64,000 nucleotides of DNA. Origin: Mariniphaga sediminis (lineage in GTDB: Bacteria > Bacteroidota > Bacteroidia > Bacteroidales > Prolixibacteraceae). This document shows positions 17,601 to 26,915 of the stretch, one piece after another. Positions within the stretch are counted from its first letter, which is position 1, and every line of letters starts with the position of its first letter. A program made the position numbers and the translations under genes. The stretch is taken from positions 62,001-126,000 of the forward strand of contig NZ_QWET01000013.1 in assembly GCF_003573545.1 (NCBI RefSeq), read 5' to 3'. The notes beneath the pieces are model-generated. The model worked only from the letters and a program-made list of their open reading frames with translations, had not been told where the DNA came from and did not search any database.

Positions 17601-18030
17601 TTTTTCTCCATTTTTGGTCTCATACAGGTTTACCTTATTATTCGAACCAAAGGTTGAACCCTCTGCAGGGGTCGTCTCACACCTACCTCACTACAACGGG
17701 TTTTACCCGTAGCTATTCAAAATAATTGTTTAATCCCTTTCGGGATAAAGAAGTGTCCGAAGGACATAAATAAAAATAGCGCCGTGCGAAACTCGGGAAA
17801 GGCAATTCGGTGTAAAGATGCAACCCCGGATTGGGTTAATTTTCTGACAATCAGCTAATATTAACTCTTGAATAGTTTCCAGGTAGTTCAACTTTGCTCA
17901 AAGGCTGTACAAAAAGGCACATAAAAAAAAGAGGAACTCTTTAGTCCCTCTTTCTGAAAATACTGCAAAATCAAATGTGCGGATTGCCACCCCTGCCCGA
18001 TGAACAGGCAGGCACACCTCCGCAGCCTCT
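17601..18030. other. Non-coding stretch with dispersed repeat
   Basis: These 430 bases hold copy B of the multi-hairpin repeat (17654-17871). The rest, up to the stop codon of the E1 gene, has no convincing gene; open frames here are in the wrong strand or made of repeat. A short inverted pair, AAAGAGGAACTCTTTA, at about 17929-17944 may help end the E1 transcript. Confidence 0.6.
17654..17871 (+). repeat. Dispersed multi-hairpin repeat, copy B
   Basis: This is the second copy of the element at 4867-5088, in the same orientation. It shares TTGTTTAATCCCTTTCGGGA, GTCCGAAGGACATAAATAAA and GCAACCCCGGA blocks. An extra six or so bases occur after GTAGCTATT. Changes in one arm of the CCCCG/CGGGG hairpin (GCCGTGCGAAACTCGGG) weaken that stem, so copy B may be older or decayed. 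Confidence 0.75.
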
Positions 18031-20499
18031 TTATATGCCTTTCGCGTTCCTGTCCAACTGTTCTTCTTCGGTAAAGTCGTTTTCAGGGGAGTACCCCGCC
18101 AACGGAAGAATACGTTCATGAATGGCATCTACAATCCATTCCGGCTGAGGGAAGAAGTAATCTTCCAGCTCGTGGGCCGGTGTAATCCAGTTGCGGGATC
18201 CTACTACTACCGGCGGAGCATCGAGGTAATCGAAGGCCAGTTCGGTAATATTCGAAGCCAAATCACGCATAAATGAACCGCGCGCTGAAGCGTCGCCTGA
18301 AATAACAATCCGTCCGGTTTTTTTGATTGATTCGATGACCGTGTCGTAATTAAACGGCACCAACGATCGGGCGTCTATAACTTCGGCAGAAAGGTTATAT
18401 TTTTCTTCTAAAATTTTAGCGGCATCCATTGCCCGGTAAAGTGTAGCGCCAATTGTAAGAATGGTCACATCACTACCTGCTTTTTTAACATCGGGCTCGC
18501 CAATCGGAATTTCGTAGTACCCTTCCGGTACCCCCTCTTCGTGGAACATTTCGCCAATGTCGTAAATTCGCTGGCTTTCAAAGAATACTACCGGATCGGT
18601 TCCCTGCAAAGCAGCATTCATCAACCCTTTAGCATCGTAGGGCGAAGCCGGGAATACCACTTTTAACCCCGGAATGTGTGCGGCAAGTGCTGTCCAGTCC
18701 TGCGAGTGCTGTGCTCCGTACTTGGAGCCTACCGAAACCCGGATAACCACCGGCATTTTCAATACATTTCCACTCATGGCCTGCCATTTCGGGAGTTGGT
18801 TAAATACTTCATCGCCGGCCCGTCCGAGGAAGTCGCAATACATAATTTCGGGAATTACACGACCGCCACACATGGCGTAACCGATTGCGGTACCTACAAT
18901 GGCTCCCTCCGAAATGGGCGAGTTGAAAAGACGGTGGTAAGGCAATGCTTCGGTAAGGCCGCGGTAAACGGCAAATGCACCACCCCAGTCACGGTTTTCT
19001 TCCCCGTAGGCTATCAATGTAGGATCTTTGTAAAACCTATCCACAATAGCTTCAAAAATTCCGTCGCGCAAGGCATAGGTTTTTATTTTAGAATGCGGTT
19101 TTCCGTTCGCGTCAAACATGAACCGCTCTTTTTTGGTAAGCTGTTGTACCCTTGGATTCTCTTCCATTGGATGATTCACTTCGGGCTCACGATCTTCCAT
19201 CCTGTCAACCGATTGGTCGCTAAACATCATTTCGCCAATCAGGTTCGGATATTTTTTCATATCCATGCGCGGCGAAACATCATCGTCGATAGCCAACTTC
19301 AGTGTTGAAGTAATTAAACTTTCCGTTTCACTTTTAATCTGTTCCAATTCTTCTTTGGTGGCAATTCCGGCATTTACCAGCTCATTGCCAAACCACACGA
19401 TAGAATCCTGGCTTTCCCAGGCTTCCACTTCCTCTTTCGAACGGTACGAAGAAGCATCGGAAGGAGAATGCCCGCTGTATCTGTAGGTCAGTACATCAAG
19501 AAGCACCGGACCACGTTTTTCATCTATAATTTTTTTCTTGCGACGGTAAGCGTCGATAACAGCCAGTGGGTTGTACCCATCCACGCGCTCGGCATGCATC
19601 TGGTCTTTATTCAAACCGGCGCCGATGCGGGCTGCCACTTCATACCCCATGGTTTCCCCACATGTTTGGCCACCCATTCCATACTGGTTGTTTACAATAT
19701 TGATAATAAGCGGTAGTCCGCCTTTCATATCATCGTCCCACAAGGTTCTGAACTGATCCATGGTGGCGAATGTCAATCCTTCCCAAACAGGGCCGCACCC
19801 CATGGAAGCATCGCCGATGTTAGCCACTACAATTCCTTTTTTGCGGTTCACTTTTTTGAACAGCGCAGCCCCCACTGAGATATCGCCTGAGCCCCCCACA
19901 ATGGCATTATTGGGATAAACGCCAAACGGTGTAAAAAAGGCATGCATAGAACCGCCAAGTCCTTTATTAAATCCTGTTTCGCGCGCAAAAACTTCTGCCA
20001 GTGTTCCGTAAAGCAAAAACTTTACTGCCAGCTCTTTGGTTGTGCCGGTGTGCCCTGCTTTCACCGGTGCCAGCGTGACCCCGTCAAAATGGGTTTCCAT
20101 GATTTTTTCCAGCGTTTCATCGTCGAGCTTTGCAATGGCCGACAAACCTTTGGCCAGAATTTCGCCGTGACTGCGGTGCGATCCAAAAATAAAGTCCTCC
20201 ACATCAAGGGTGTAGGCCATACCCACTGCCGCAGCTTCCTGTCCGATGGAAAGGTGGGCAGGGCCGGGATGATTGTATGGGACCTCGTTGTATTCACCCC
20301 TTGTTTTAATGAGGTTCAACATGGTTTCAAACTCACGGATTACCACCATGTCATTAAATATGCGCAGAAAATCTTCCTTTGTAAAGTTTTCCTTTTCCTG
20401 CTCAATTGTTTTATTGTATTGGTTTACCGGAATGGGATTAAATTCCAGTTGTTTTGATTTCCTGACCTCGTCAGGATTTATGAATTGATTTTTAGGCAT
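18031..20499 (-). CDS. 2-oxoacid dehydrogenase E1, alpha and beta subunits fused
   Basis: This 822-residue protein is the thiamine-diphosphate-dependent E1 of a pyruvate or branched-chain 2-oxoacid dehydrogenase complex. The alpha part is about residues 40-420, with the thiamine-binding motif GDASMGCG...NN (229-271). The beta part is about 475-810 and includes [13 protein letters not shown] and [16 protein letters not shown]. The two subunits, separate genes in many bacteria, are fused here, as is known in Bacteroidota. The E2 gene lies 24 bases upstream in the same operon; no E3 is present. The exact oxoacid cannot be settled from sequence. Confidence 0.92.
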   Translation of the reverse strand: MPKNQFINPDEVRKSKQLEFNPIPVNQYNKTIEQEKENFTKEDFLRIFNDMVVIREFETMLNLIKTRGEYNEVPYNHPGPAHLSIGQEAAAVGMAYTLDVEDFIFGSHRSHGEILAKGLSAIAKLDDETLEKIMETHFDGVTLAPVKAGHTGTTKELAVKFLLYGTLAEVFARETGFNKGLGGSMHAFFTPFGVYPNNAIVGGSGDISVGAALFKKVNRKKGIVVANIGDASMGCGPVWEGLTFATMDQFRTLWDDDMKGGLPLIINIVNNQYGMGGQTCGETMGYEVAARIGAGLNKDQMHAERVDGYNPLAVIDAYRRKKKIIDEKRGPVLLDVLTYRYSGHSPSDASSYRSKEEVEAWESQDSIVWFGNELVNAGIATKEELEQIKSETESLITSTLKLAIDDDVSPRMDMKKYPNLIGEMMFSDQSVDRMEDREPEVNHPMEENPRVQQLTKKERFMFDANGKPHSKIKTYALRDGIFEAIVDRFYKDPTLIAYGEENRDWGGAFAVYRGLTEALPYHRLFNSPISEGAIVGTAIGYAMCGGRVIPEIMYCDFLGRAGDEVFNQLPKWQAMSGNVLKMPVVIRVSVGSKYGAQHSQDWTALAAHIPGLKVVFPASPYDAKGLMNAALQGTDPVVFFESQRIYDIGEMFHEEGVPEGYYEIPIGEPDVKKAGSDVTILTIGATLYRAMDAAKILEEKYNLSAEVIDARSLVPFNYDTVIESIKKTGRIVISGDASARGSFMRDLASNITELAFDYLDAPPVVVGSRNWITPAHELEDYFFPQPEWIVDAIHERILPLAGYSPENDFTEEEQLDRNAKGI

Positions 20500-20523
20500 T
20501 ATTTAAACTTTTAACATTCAACT

Positions 20524-21813
20524 TTAAACGGATAAGTTCTCAATCTGATCTTTAATCTCCGCAAGGAAGCGGGTAGCTTCACCGCCGTCGAGGGCCTGGT
20601 GATCGTAAGTGAGCGACAGTCCTATCATGGGGACAAAAGCGTAAACGCCATCCTCAATTTGCTTCGGACGCGGAATAATGGTACAAACGCCCAAAATAGC
20701 CGTTTGCGGCAGGTTAATGACCGGTGTAAATATTTCGACACCGTAGTTCCCCAGATTTGAAACCGTAAAGGTAGCGGCTTCCGGGCTCAACAGGTCTGGA
20801 TTAACGTTTCCATTCCGGGCCTGTGTAGCCAATTGTTGCAGTTGGTAAGAAAGTCCGGTTATGGAAAGATCATCGGCATTTTGAAGCGCCGGAACCATTA
20901 ATCCGCGTTCAGTATCCACCGCCAATCCGAGATGCACTTTCTTAAACCATTTCATTTTGTCGCCCAGGTAATGTGTATTTACCTGCGGAAACTTCTCCAG
21001 CGCACGAATAACAGCAAAACAGACCAAATCGTTGATTGTTACATTCTGGGAAACATTTCCATCGGCGTATTCTTTCTTATATTTCTTGCGTAATTTTAAA
21101 ATCTGCCGGGCATCAGCGCTAAGATGGTGTGTAAGCTGTGCCGAATTTTGCAGTGACTGATGCATAGCTGAAGCAATCAGCTTGCGAATGTTCGGAATGG
21201 ATTTTACTTCGAAATCCGCACCGGTTTGCAACACTTTCGGGGCAGCAGGTTTTACAGCCGGTTGAACTGGTTCCGGTGTTGCTGCCTTTGGTGTTGCTAC
21301 CACTTCGCCAGCCTTTTGTGCCGCTACTTCCACATCGCGCGCAATAATGCGGCCACGCGGCCCGGAACCTTTCAGCGACTGAACATTCACGCCCATCTTT
21401 TCCGCCATGTTCTTTGCCAGCGGAGAAATACGGATACGCCTTTCTTCATCCGTTTCTTCCACATCGAATTCAATTACTTTGGACGATTCTTCATCCTTTT
21501 TTTCCTGCTCCGGCTCATCTTCCTTAACTACCGAAGCACCTTCATTTCCTGGAGCAAACTCATCTGTACTCTCTCCTTCTTTCCCAATAACCGCTACATT
21601 GGTAAGCACCGGCACTTCATCTCCCTCTTCAAAGAAGGCAGCCAGCAAAATACCATCGGCTTTGGCCTCTTCTTCAAAAGAGGCTTTGTCGGTTTCATAA
21701 GAAAAAAGCAAATCGCCTTCACTCACTTCCTCCCCCACCGACTTGTACCATTGTCCCATTATACATGATTCAACAGATTGGCCCTGGCGGGGCATTAATA
21801 CGGGTATTGCCAT
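20524..21813 (-). CDS. 2-oxoacid dehydrogenase E2 (dihydrolipoamide acyltransferase)
   Basis: This 429-residue protein carries one lipoyl domain (1-80; lipoylated lysine K43 in ETDKASF), an acidic linker, a peripheral-subunit-binding domain (about 132-170, RISPLAKNMAEKMG...GPRGRI), an Ala/Pro-rich linker and a catalytic acyltransferase domain (about 205-429). The active-site motif is DHQALDGG, a variant of DHRxxDG. It passes acyl groups from the fused E1 to CoA. It is the first gene of a two-gene operon divergent from a GntR-type regulator, whose operator-like palindromes lie in the shared 222-base gap. Confidence 0.93.
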   Translation of the reverse strand: MAIPVLMPRQGQSVESCIMGQWYKSVGEEVSEGDLLFSYETDKASFEEEAKADGILLAAFFEEGDEVPVLTNVAVIGKEGESTDEFAPGNEGASVVKEDEPEQEKKDEESSKVIEFDVEETDEERRIRISPLAKNMAEKMGVNVQSLKGSGPRGRIIARDVEVAAQKAGEVVATPKAATPEPVQPAVKPAAPKVLQTGADFEVKSIPNIRKLIASAMHQSLQNSAQLTHHLSADARQILKLRKKYKKEYADGNVSQNVTINDLVCFAVIRALEKFPQVNTHYLGDKMKWFKKVHLGLAVDTERGLMVPALQNADDLSITGLSYQLQQLATQARNGNVNPDLLSPEAATFTVSNLGNYGVEIFTPVINLPQTAILGVCTIIPRPKQIEDGVYAFVPMIGLSLTYDHQALDGGEATRFLAEIKDQIENLSV

Positions 21814-21888
21814 TTTTTTTAAATTATTTTAATCAACTTGTTAATACAAATATGCTCAATTAGATTCTCAGTTATTGCAAATCTATCA

Positions 21889-21954
21889 ATCATTATTTAT
21901 TCTAAAATACCTATTAAATATAAGGTATTTAAATTATCAGTTTCAAATAATGAT
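21889..21954. promoter_or_regulatory. Nested inverted repeats in the divergent E2/gntR promoter
   Basis: An outer pair ATCATTATTT (21889-21898) and AAATAATGAT (21945-21954) encloses an inner pair AAATACCT (21905-21912) and AGGTATTT (21923-21930); all arms are perfect. No T-run follows, so operator sites or DNA looping are likelier than termination. The position between E2 and the gntR gene suggests control of one or both. Confidence 0.55.
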
Positions 21955-21981
21955 TTTGGACGGTGTAAAAGTAAAAATAAT

Positions 21982-21999
21982 AACTTGTAAATACAAGTT
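21982..21999. promoter_or_regulatory. GntR/HutC-type operator
   Basis: AACTTGTA-AA-TACAAGTT is a palindrome with perfect 8-base arms. The core GTAAATAC is close to the HutC-subfamily consensus GTnTAnAC, and the gene 37 bases downstream encodes a HutC-type regulator. It overlaps the probable -33 region of that gene, so auto-repression is likely. Confidence 0.7.
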
Positions 22000-22023
22000 G
22001 TCGTAATATTTTAAATTATTTTT

Positions 22024-22031
22024 TAACTTTG
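22024..22031 (+). promoter_or_regulatory. -7 box of gntR, nearly leaderless
   Basis: TAACTTTG matches TAnnTTTG and ends four bases before the gntR ATG. A TTG at 21998-22000 lies 23 bases upstream, slightly further than usual. Transcription would start at or beside the start codon. Confidence 0.6.
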
Positions 22032-22035
22032 AGGC

Positions 22036-22746
22036 ATGATGGAAAACGTACCACAATACAGAAAGCTATACGAACTGCTTCGGAAACACATTCTTTCCGG
22101 GGTATATGAAGAAGGAAGTTTACTCCCTTCTGAAAATGAATTGTGCGCCGTTCACGGCATGACCCGTCCTACTGTTCGGCATGCACTTGACACGTTGGTT
22201 AAAGACGGCCTCATTCTGAAAAAGCAGGGAAAAGGAAGTATTGTGCGGAAACCCCCTCAAAATATAGGCATTTTGTCTATTTCAGGAACTGCCTCAGCCA
22301 TCGGAGTCCGCTACCTAAAAACGGATATTCTGCAAAAACCTGAAATCAGACAATGGCCCGAAACATTTGCTTTTAACTTATCGGAAGTCGAAAAAGAATC
22401 AGGATGTATTTTTATGGAACGGCTCCGGTATGTAGACGGCAAACCGGTTTTTTACGACATCAACCACCTTCCGAACATGAACCTGCCACGATTTACCAGC
22501 CGGTCATTTGAGAACAAGTCACTTTTCGAAGTGTTACGTAAACATTACCAGGTAACCATCCTGGGCGGCGAACAGCAATTGAAAGCCATTATTCCCGACA
22601 AAAAAATCAGGACGTTACTGCGGCTAAAAAACGGGCAGCCTGTACTTTACATCAAACGAAAACTATTCACGAACAAGGAAGGGTTTAACATCTATTCCAC
22701 CATCTATTTTAATTCGGAAACACACACCATTTTCGGTTCATTCTAA
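22036..22746 (+). CDS. GntR-family regulator, HutC/UTRA type
   Basis: This 236-residue transcription factor has an N-terminal winged helix (about 5-70: YRKLYELLRKHILSGVY, GSLLPSENELC, TRPTVRHALDTLVKDGL) and a C-terminal UTRA ligand-binding domain (about 85-236). HutC/UTRA proteins are usually repressors released by a small metabolite. A matching palindrome is at 21982-21999 in its own promoter, and it is divergent from the E1-E2 operon, so it probably controls itself and possibly that operon. The inducer is unknown. Confidence 0.92.
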   Translation: MMENVPQYRKLYELLRKHILSGVYEEGSLLPSENELCAVHGMTRPTVRHALDTLVKDGLILKKQGKGSIVRKPPQNIGILSISGTASAIGVRYLKTDILQKPEIRQWPETFAFNLSEVEKESGCIFMERLRYVDGKPVFYDINHLPNMNLPRFTSRSFENKSLFEVLRKHYQVTILGGEQQLKAIIPDKKIRTLLRLKNGQPVLYIKRKLFTNKEGFNIYSTIYFNSETHTIFGSF

Positions 22747-22763
22747 TTTTCCTGTCAAAAATT

Positions 22764-22794
22764 TTTGTCTCTTTTTATCTAAATCCTATTTTTG
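22764..22794 (+). promoter_or_regulatory. Promoter of the alpha/beta hydrolase gene
   Basis: TTTG at 22764-22767 and TATTTTTG at 22787-22794 are separated by 19 bases, a good match to the Bacteroidota TTTG-N19-TAnnTTTG promoter. It lies 110 bases before the hydrolase frame. Confidence 0.65.
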
Positions 22795-22903
22795 CCCAAG
22801 TTTCAGTTTCGGAACTGAATATCAGAAAACAGAAATAAAAAAGAAAAAATGGCGGATTGAAAACAAGGTACGTCATTTCATTGTAAAATGAAACAGGTAA
22901 ATT

Positions 22904-23812
22904 TTGGGAAACGAAATTGAATTTACGGAAATATCCGAACCGTTAAACATAAGGGGGGAACAAGCCACTTTTGTAAATGAAAAATACGGTGATCACCCGC
23001 GTAATACATTCGACATTTGGCTTGCTAACTCTGAAACCCCCACCCCGCTTGTCATCTATATTCACGGTGGTGGTTTTACCGGCGGCGACAAATCCAAATA
23101 CTTTGGCTCAGAAGATTTGGTCCGTTTTCTGGACGCGGGAGTTTCTGTGGCCACCATAAACTACCGGTTTATGACCGAAGCACCTTATGGAATTAAGGCC
23201 AGTTTTAATGACTCCAAGAGGTGTCTGCAATATATCCGACATCATGCGGCAAAGTATAATATTGACAAAACACGGATAGCCTGCTCGGGCGGCTCAGCCG
23301 GTGCCGGAACAGCTTTGTGGCTGGCTTTTAGCGATGAAATGGCCGACCCCGGGAATCCCGATCCGGTATTGCGAGAATCTACACGCCTCACCTGCGCAGG
23401 GGCATTTGCAACGCAATCAACTTACGATATTTTTCAATGGGAAAAAATTGTGGGAGTCCCCATGTCGGAAACCCCGAAGAAGCGGCAGGCCATCGCGACG
23501 GCTTTTGGATTGAAAACGGTGAACGGCACGGATTTACTCGAGTACAAAGAAATCAGGAACGAACTCGACTTCCTTAATAAAATGGATAAAAACGATCCGC
23601 CTATTTTTGTCTATAACAAACATAAAAACGGCATTCCTTCCAACGATGATGAGTTAAACCACCATCCTCTTCACGCCAAAGCCATAAAAAATAAAGCAGG
23701 AGAAGTTGGCCTCGAAGCAGTTGTGTATGCCCCGGAAATAGGAATTATCGATCCATCGGGAAAAGACCTGGTAGAATTTTTTCTGGAAAAGTTCTTTCCG
23801 GAGAATGAATAA
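22904..23812 (+). CDS. Alpha/beta hydrolase (esterase), HSL-like, non-ATG start
   Basis: This protein of about 302 residues is an alpha/beta hydrolase with the oxyanion motif YIHGGGF and nucleophile elbow GGSAGAG, typical of the hormone-sensitive-lipase/carboxylesterase group. The acid and histidine are less clear. The frame has no ATG before residue 87, an in-frame stop is at 22898, and the best start is TTG at 22904 (ATT at 22901 is possible). Many relatives are secreted and have a signal peptide, which is absent here, so an original start may have been lost by mutation. It has its own promoter-like sequence. Substrate unknown. Confidence 0.75.
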   Translation: MGNEIEFTEISEPLNIRGEQATFVNEKYGDHPRNTFDIWLANSETPTPLVIYIHGGGFTGGDKSKYFGSEDLVRFLDAGVSVATINYRFMTEAPYGIKASFNDSKRCLQYIRHHAAKYNIDKTRIACSGGSAGAGTALWLAFSDEMADPGNPDPVLRESTRLTCAGAFATQSTYDIFQWEKIVGVPMSETPKKRQAIATAFGLKTVNGTDLLEYKEIRNELDFLNKMDKNDPPIFVYNKHKNGIPSNDDELNHHPLHAKAIKNKAGEVGLEAVVYAPEIGIIDPSGKDLVEFFLEKFFPENE

Positions 23813-24027
23813 ATATTCGCCCAAAATGTATACTTTCTCAAAATTCTTCATAAAAAGATAAAAAACCAATAAATTCCTTCTTTCGCATAAAACACTACAA
23901 AAAAGCCACTTACAGCTATTCTCACAAAAAAGGAAGAGATGTAAAAAAAATTTGATTGGCTACAGGTGCCATTTGTGCAAAAAAAATACATCTTTGTGAC
24001 CGGTAAACAGATTAAAATCATTTAAAA

Positions 24028-25350
24028 ATGAAAGTCTTAAAATTTGGCGGAACATCAGTTGGCTCGCCTGAAAATATGCGGGCTGTAATGGAAATAATTA
24101 CCGACGGCGAGAAAAAAATCGTTGTGCTTTCAGCTATGTCGGGCACCACTAATGCTTTAGTGGAAATTGCAGATCTTCTGTGGAAAAAGAACAGGGAAAC
24201 TGCCGGGATTCTCATTGGGGATCTTGAATCGGGCTACAAAAAGGTAGTAAAAGAATTGTTTGAAAAAGACGAAAATAAAAAGAAAGGGATGAAGATTATC
24301 AAATCTTCGTTTAACACCATAAAATCTTTCACTTCCGGAAGGTTTACCAAGGTAGGTGAAAATACCATTTTGGCCCAGGGCGAGCTCATTTCGACCCAAC
24401 TTTTTACCCTGTTACTGAACGAAGAAGGATACCAGGCGAAATTGCTCCCTGCCCTTGACTTTATGCGGATCGACGAAGACAAAGCTGCTGACTCGCAATA
24501 CATTGGCAACCATATAGACAAGGTTATAGAAGAAGTTGGAGATGCCGATTATTACATCACACAAGGGTACATCTGCCGGAATGCTGATGGAGATATTGAC
24601 AACCTGCAGCGTGGCGGCAGCGATTATACAGCTTCATTGATTGGCGCAGCCATAGATGCCGAAGAAATTCAAATCTGGACTGATATTGACGGGTTTCATA
24701 ATAACGATCCACGGTACGTGGAAAATACAAAAAAAATTGATCAGCTTTCATTTTATGAAGCGGCTGAGCTGGCTTATTTCGGGGCAAAAATACTGCACCC
24801 GCAAACCGTGTTTCCGGCGAGGGTACAAGATATCCCGGTACGGTTGAAAAACACCCTGAATCCTTCTGATTCCGGTACTCTTATCACTTCAAGAACAGCA
24901 GGAACAGGTATAAAAGCGGTGGCTGCAAAAGATGGAATTACAGCCATAAAAATTCGTTCTGATCGTATGTTAATGGCCTATGGATTTCTCAAAAACGTTT
25001 TCAGGATTTTCGAGAAATACAAAACGCCCATCGATATGATCTCCACTTCAGAAGTGGCCGTTTCCCTTACTATCGACAACACGGAACGTTTGAAAAAAAT
25101 TCTCAATGATCTCGATAAATTCGGAACGGTAGAAGTAGATCATAACATGACAATTATTTGTATTGTAGGTGACATTATCGGCGAGGAAAAAGGCTTTGCT
25201 TCAAAACTTTTCAATGCCCTGGACGGTATCCCCATCCGAATGATTTCTTATGGAGGAAGCCGCTACAATATTTCGGTGCTGGTACCAAACTCGCACAAGG
25301 AAATAACATTGCAGGCACTGAGCCAAAACCTGCTGAATAACGGCGATTAA
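24028..25350 (+). CDS. lysC: Aspartate kinase
   Basis: This 440-residue enzyme phosphorylates aspartate, the first step to lysine, threonine and methionine. The N-terminal kinase domain starts with MKVLKFGGTSVG and contains the substrate motif LQRGGSDYTASLIGAA (about 191-206) and WTDIDGFHNNDPR (about 216-228). Two ACT domains fill about 300-440. It is monofunctional, not fused to homoserine dehydrogenase. It stands alone, with 215 bases upstream in which I see no riboswitch. Confidence 0.93.
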   Translation: MKVLKFGGTSVGSPENMRAVMEIITDGEKKIVVLSAMSGTTNALVEIADLLWKKNRETAGILIGDLESGYKKVVKELFEKDENKKKGMKIIKSSFNTIKSFTSGRFTKVGENTILAQGELISTQLFTLLLNEEGYQAKLLPALDFMRIDEDKAADSQYIGNHIDKVIEEVGDADYYITQGYICRNADGDIDNLQRGGSDYTASLIGAAIDAEEIQIWTDIDGFHNNDPRYVENTKKIDQLSFYEAAELAYFGAKILHPQTVFPARVQDIPVRLKNTLNPSDSGTLITSRTAGTGIKAVAAKDGITAIKIRSDRMLMAYGFLKNVFRIFEKYKTPIDMISTSEVAVSLTIDNTERLKKILNDLDKFGTVEVDHNMTIICIVGDIIGEEKGFASKLFNALDGIPIRMISYGGSRYNISVLVPNSHKEITLQALSQNLLNNGD

Positions 25351-25449
25351 AACAGAAGAAGCTGCTTTCTGCATTTTCCGGTACGGTAAGGAAAAAGTTT
25401 TCCGGGGAATCGGCTTAAAAAGTTAATTTTACGGCCAGTTTCTTTGCCA

Positions 25450-26370
25450 ATGAAAAATAAAGAATTACTGGCCTACGGGTCGGCGCTGGGCGCAGCATTT
25501 TTTTGGGGCTTCTCCTTTGTGTGGTTTAAAATTGCCTACCTGGCATATCAGCCCATTACGGTGGTGCTTTTCAGGCTTGTTATTTCGGCTGCACTTATCT
25601 GGGTTATTGCCTGGGTTTTGAAACGGCTGCAAAAACCCACAAAAAAAGATTTGGGCCTGTTTGCCCTGATGGCATTTTTCGAGCCCTTCATCTATTTTTT
25701 GGGAGAAAGTTATGGATTGTTGTATGTCTCTTCCACAGTGGCTTCGGTTATTGTGGCTACCATTCCGCTTTTGTCGCCCATTGCCGCCTGGTATTTTTTC
25801 CGGGAAAAGGTTCGCTGGAAAAATATAGCCGGATTTATCTTTTCCTTTTTGGGGGTAGCCCTTGTGGTACTCGACCGTTCTTTTCGGTTCGACGCTTCTC
25901 CACTGGGAATAGGACTTGAGTTTGTTGCGGTTTTTGGGGCTATCGCCTACTCTATCGTATTACGGTATGTGGTTCCGCGCTACAACACACTCACCATTAT
26001 TGCTTACCAGAACCTTATAGGTATATTCTTGTTTTTACCTGTTTGGTTTTCAGTAAGTTTTAATGATTTTCTGGCTACTCCCTTCCATCCGCAGGCATTC
26101 AGGGCCATTGTACTGCTTGCGGTTTTTTCATCTACCCTGGCGTTTGTGTTTTTCACCCAAAGCATCCGGCAAATCGGGGTAAACCGTTCCAACACTTTTG
26201 TAAACCTTATTCCGGTTTTTGTGGCCATTCTCTCCTTTTTTGTTTTGAAAGAAAAGTTAGGCGTACAACAAATAGTTGGTATCCTGGTGGTAATCGCCGG
26301 GCTATTCCTGGCTCAGACCCGAAAAAAGAAACTACCTAAACAAAAAAATATTGAAGTACATTCTATCTAA
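25450..26370 (+). CDS. EamA-family (DMT) transporter
   Basis: This inner-membrane protein of 306 residues has about ten membrane segments arranged as two EamA repeats (about 5-140 and 150-290). It belongs to the drug/metabolite transporter superfamily, whose members often export amino acids or metabolites. I start it at the ATG at 25450, since the longer frame begins with TTG two codons earlier. It ends 3 bases before the next gene, so the two are probably co-transcribed. Substrate unknown. Confidence 0.9.
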   Translation: MKNKELLAYGSALGAAFFWGFSFVWFKIAYLAYQPITVVLFRLVISAALIWVIAWVLKRLQKPTKKDLGLFALMAFFEPFIYFLGESYGLLYVSSTVASVIVATIPLLSPIAAWYFFREKVRWKNIAGFIFSFLGVALVVLDRSFRFDASPLGIGLEFVAVFGAIAYSIVLRYVVPRYNTLTIIAYQNLIGIFLFLPVWFSVSFNDFLATPFHPQAFRAIVLLAVFSSTLAFVFFTQSIRQIGVNRSNTFVNLIPVFVAILSFFVLKEKLGVQQIVGILVVIAGLFLAQTRKKKLPKQKNIEVHSI

Positions 26371-26373
26371 AAA

Positions 26374-26871
26374 ATGCAGCAGATAAACTACAAAACACCG
26401 GAAGAGCTTCAGTTTCTTACTGAAAAAAGCAGGCAGGAAACGGCCTCATTCATCAGGAAATTAAAAAAGAAAAAGCCCAAAAATCTGGACGATGTAGTAC
26501 ACGAGCTGCACCACGAAGCATTTGACTCATTCAGTTGCCTCGATTGCGCCAACTGCTGTAAAACCATTGGCCCCCGGCTCACAAACAAGGACATTGACCG
26601 GCTGGCCAAACATTTAAAACTGAAACCTTCCGTTTTTCTGGAACAATATGTAAAAACCGATGAAGATGGCGATTTTGTTTTTAAAGAGCGACCATGTCCC
26701 TTTCTGCTTCCCGACAATTATTGCATGGTGTATGCCAGTCGCCCCAAAGCCTGCCGCGAATATCCGCACACGGACAGAAAGCGTTTTTTGCAAATACTAA
26801 ATTTGTCGCACAAAAACTGTGAAACCTGCCCTGTGGTTTATGAAATCTTTGAGGAGTTGAAAAAAAAGTAA
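26374..26871 (+). CDS. YkgJ-family cysteine-cluster protein
   Basis: This 165-residue cytoplasmic protein has the cysteine pattern of the YkgJ/CxxCxxCC family (PF03692): SCLDCANCCK (about 57-66), CPFLLPDNYCMVY and ACREYPH, plus two C-terminal cysteines (NCETCPVV). Such proteins are thought to bind zinc or an iron-sulfur cluster; no reaction is established. It follows the EamA transporter by 3 bases. Confidence 0.88.
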   Translation: MQQINYKTPEELQFLTEKSRQETASFIRKLKKKKPKNLDDVVHELHHEAFDSFSCLDCANCCKTIGPRLTNKDIDRLAKHLKLKPSVFLEQYVKTDEDGDFVFKERPCPFLLPDNYCMVYASRPKACREYPHTDRKRFLQILNLSHKNCETCPVVYEIFEELKKK

Positions 26872-26887
26872 TATTTCAATACATTTG
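26857..26887 (+). promoter_or_regulatory. Promoter of porQ
   Basis: TTG (26857-26859) and TACATTTG (26880-26887) are 20 bases apart, close to the ideal Bacteroidota promoter. The -33 element lies inside the end of the preceding gene, and the porQ start codon is 28 bases after the -7 box. Confidence 0.7.
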
Positions 26888-26915
26888 GCGTTTTAAGAGG
26901 ATATACAAAAAGCGA

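Noticed and set aside
18676-19308. 210-codon plus-strand open frame
   Set aside because: It lies wholly antisense inside the well-supported E1 gene and has no recognisable domain.
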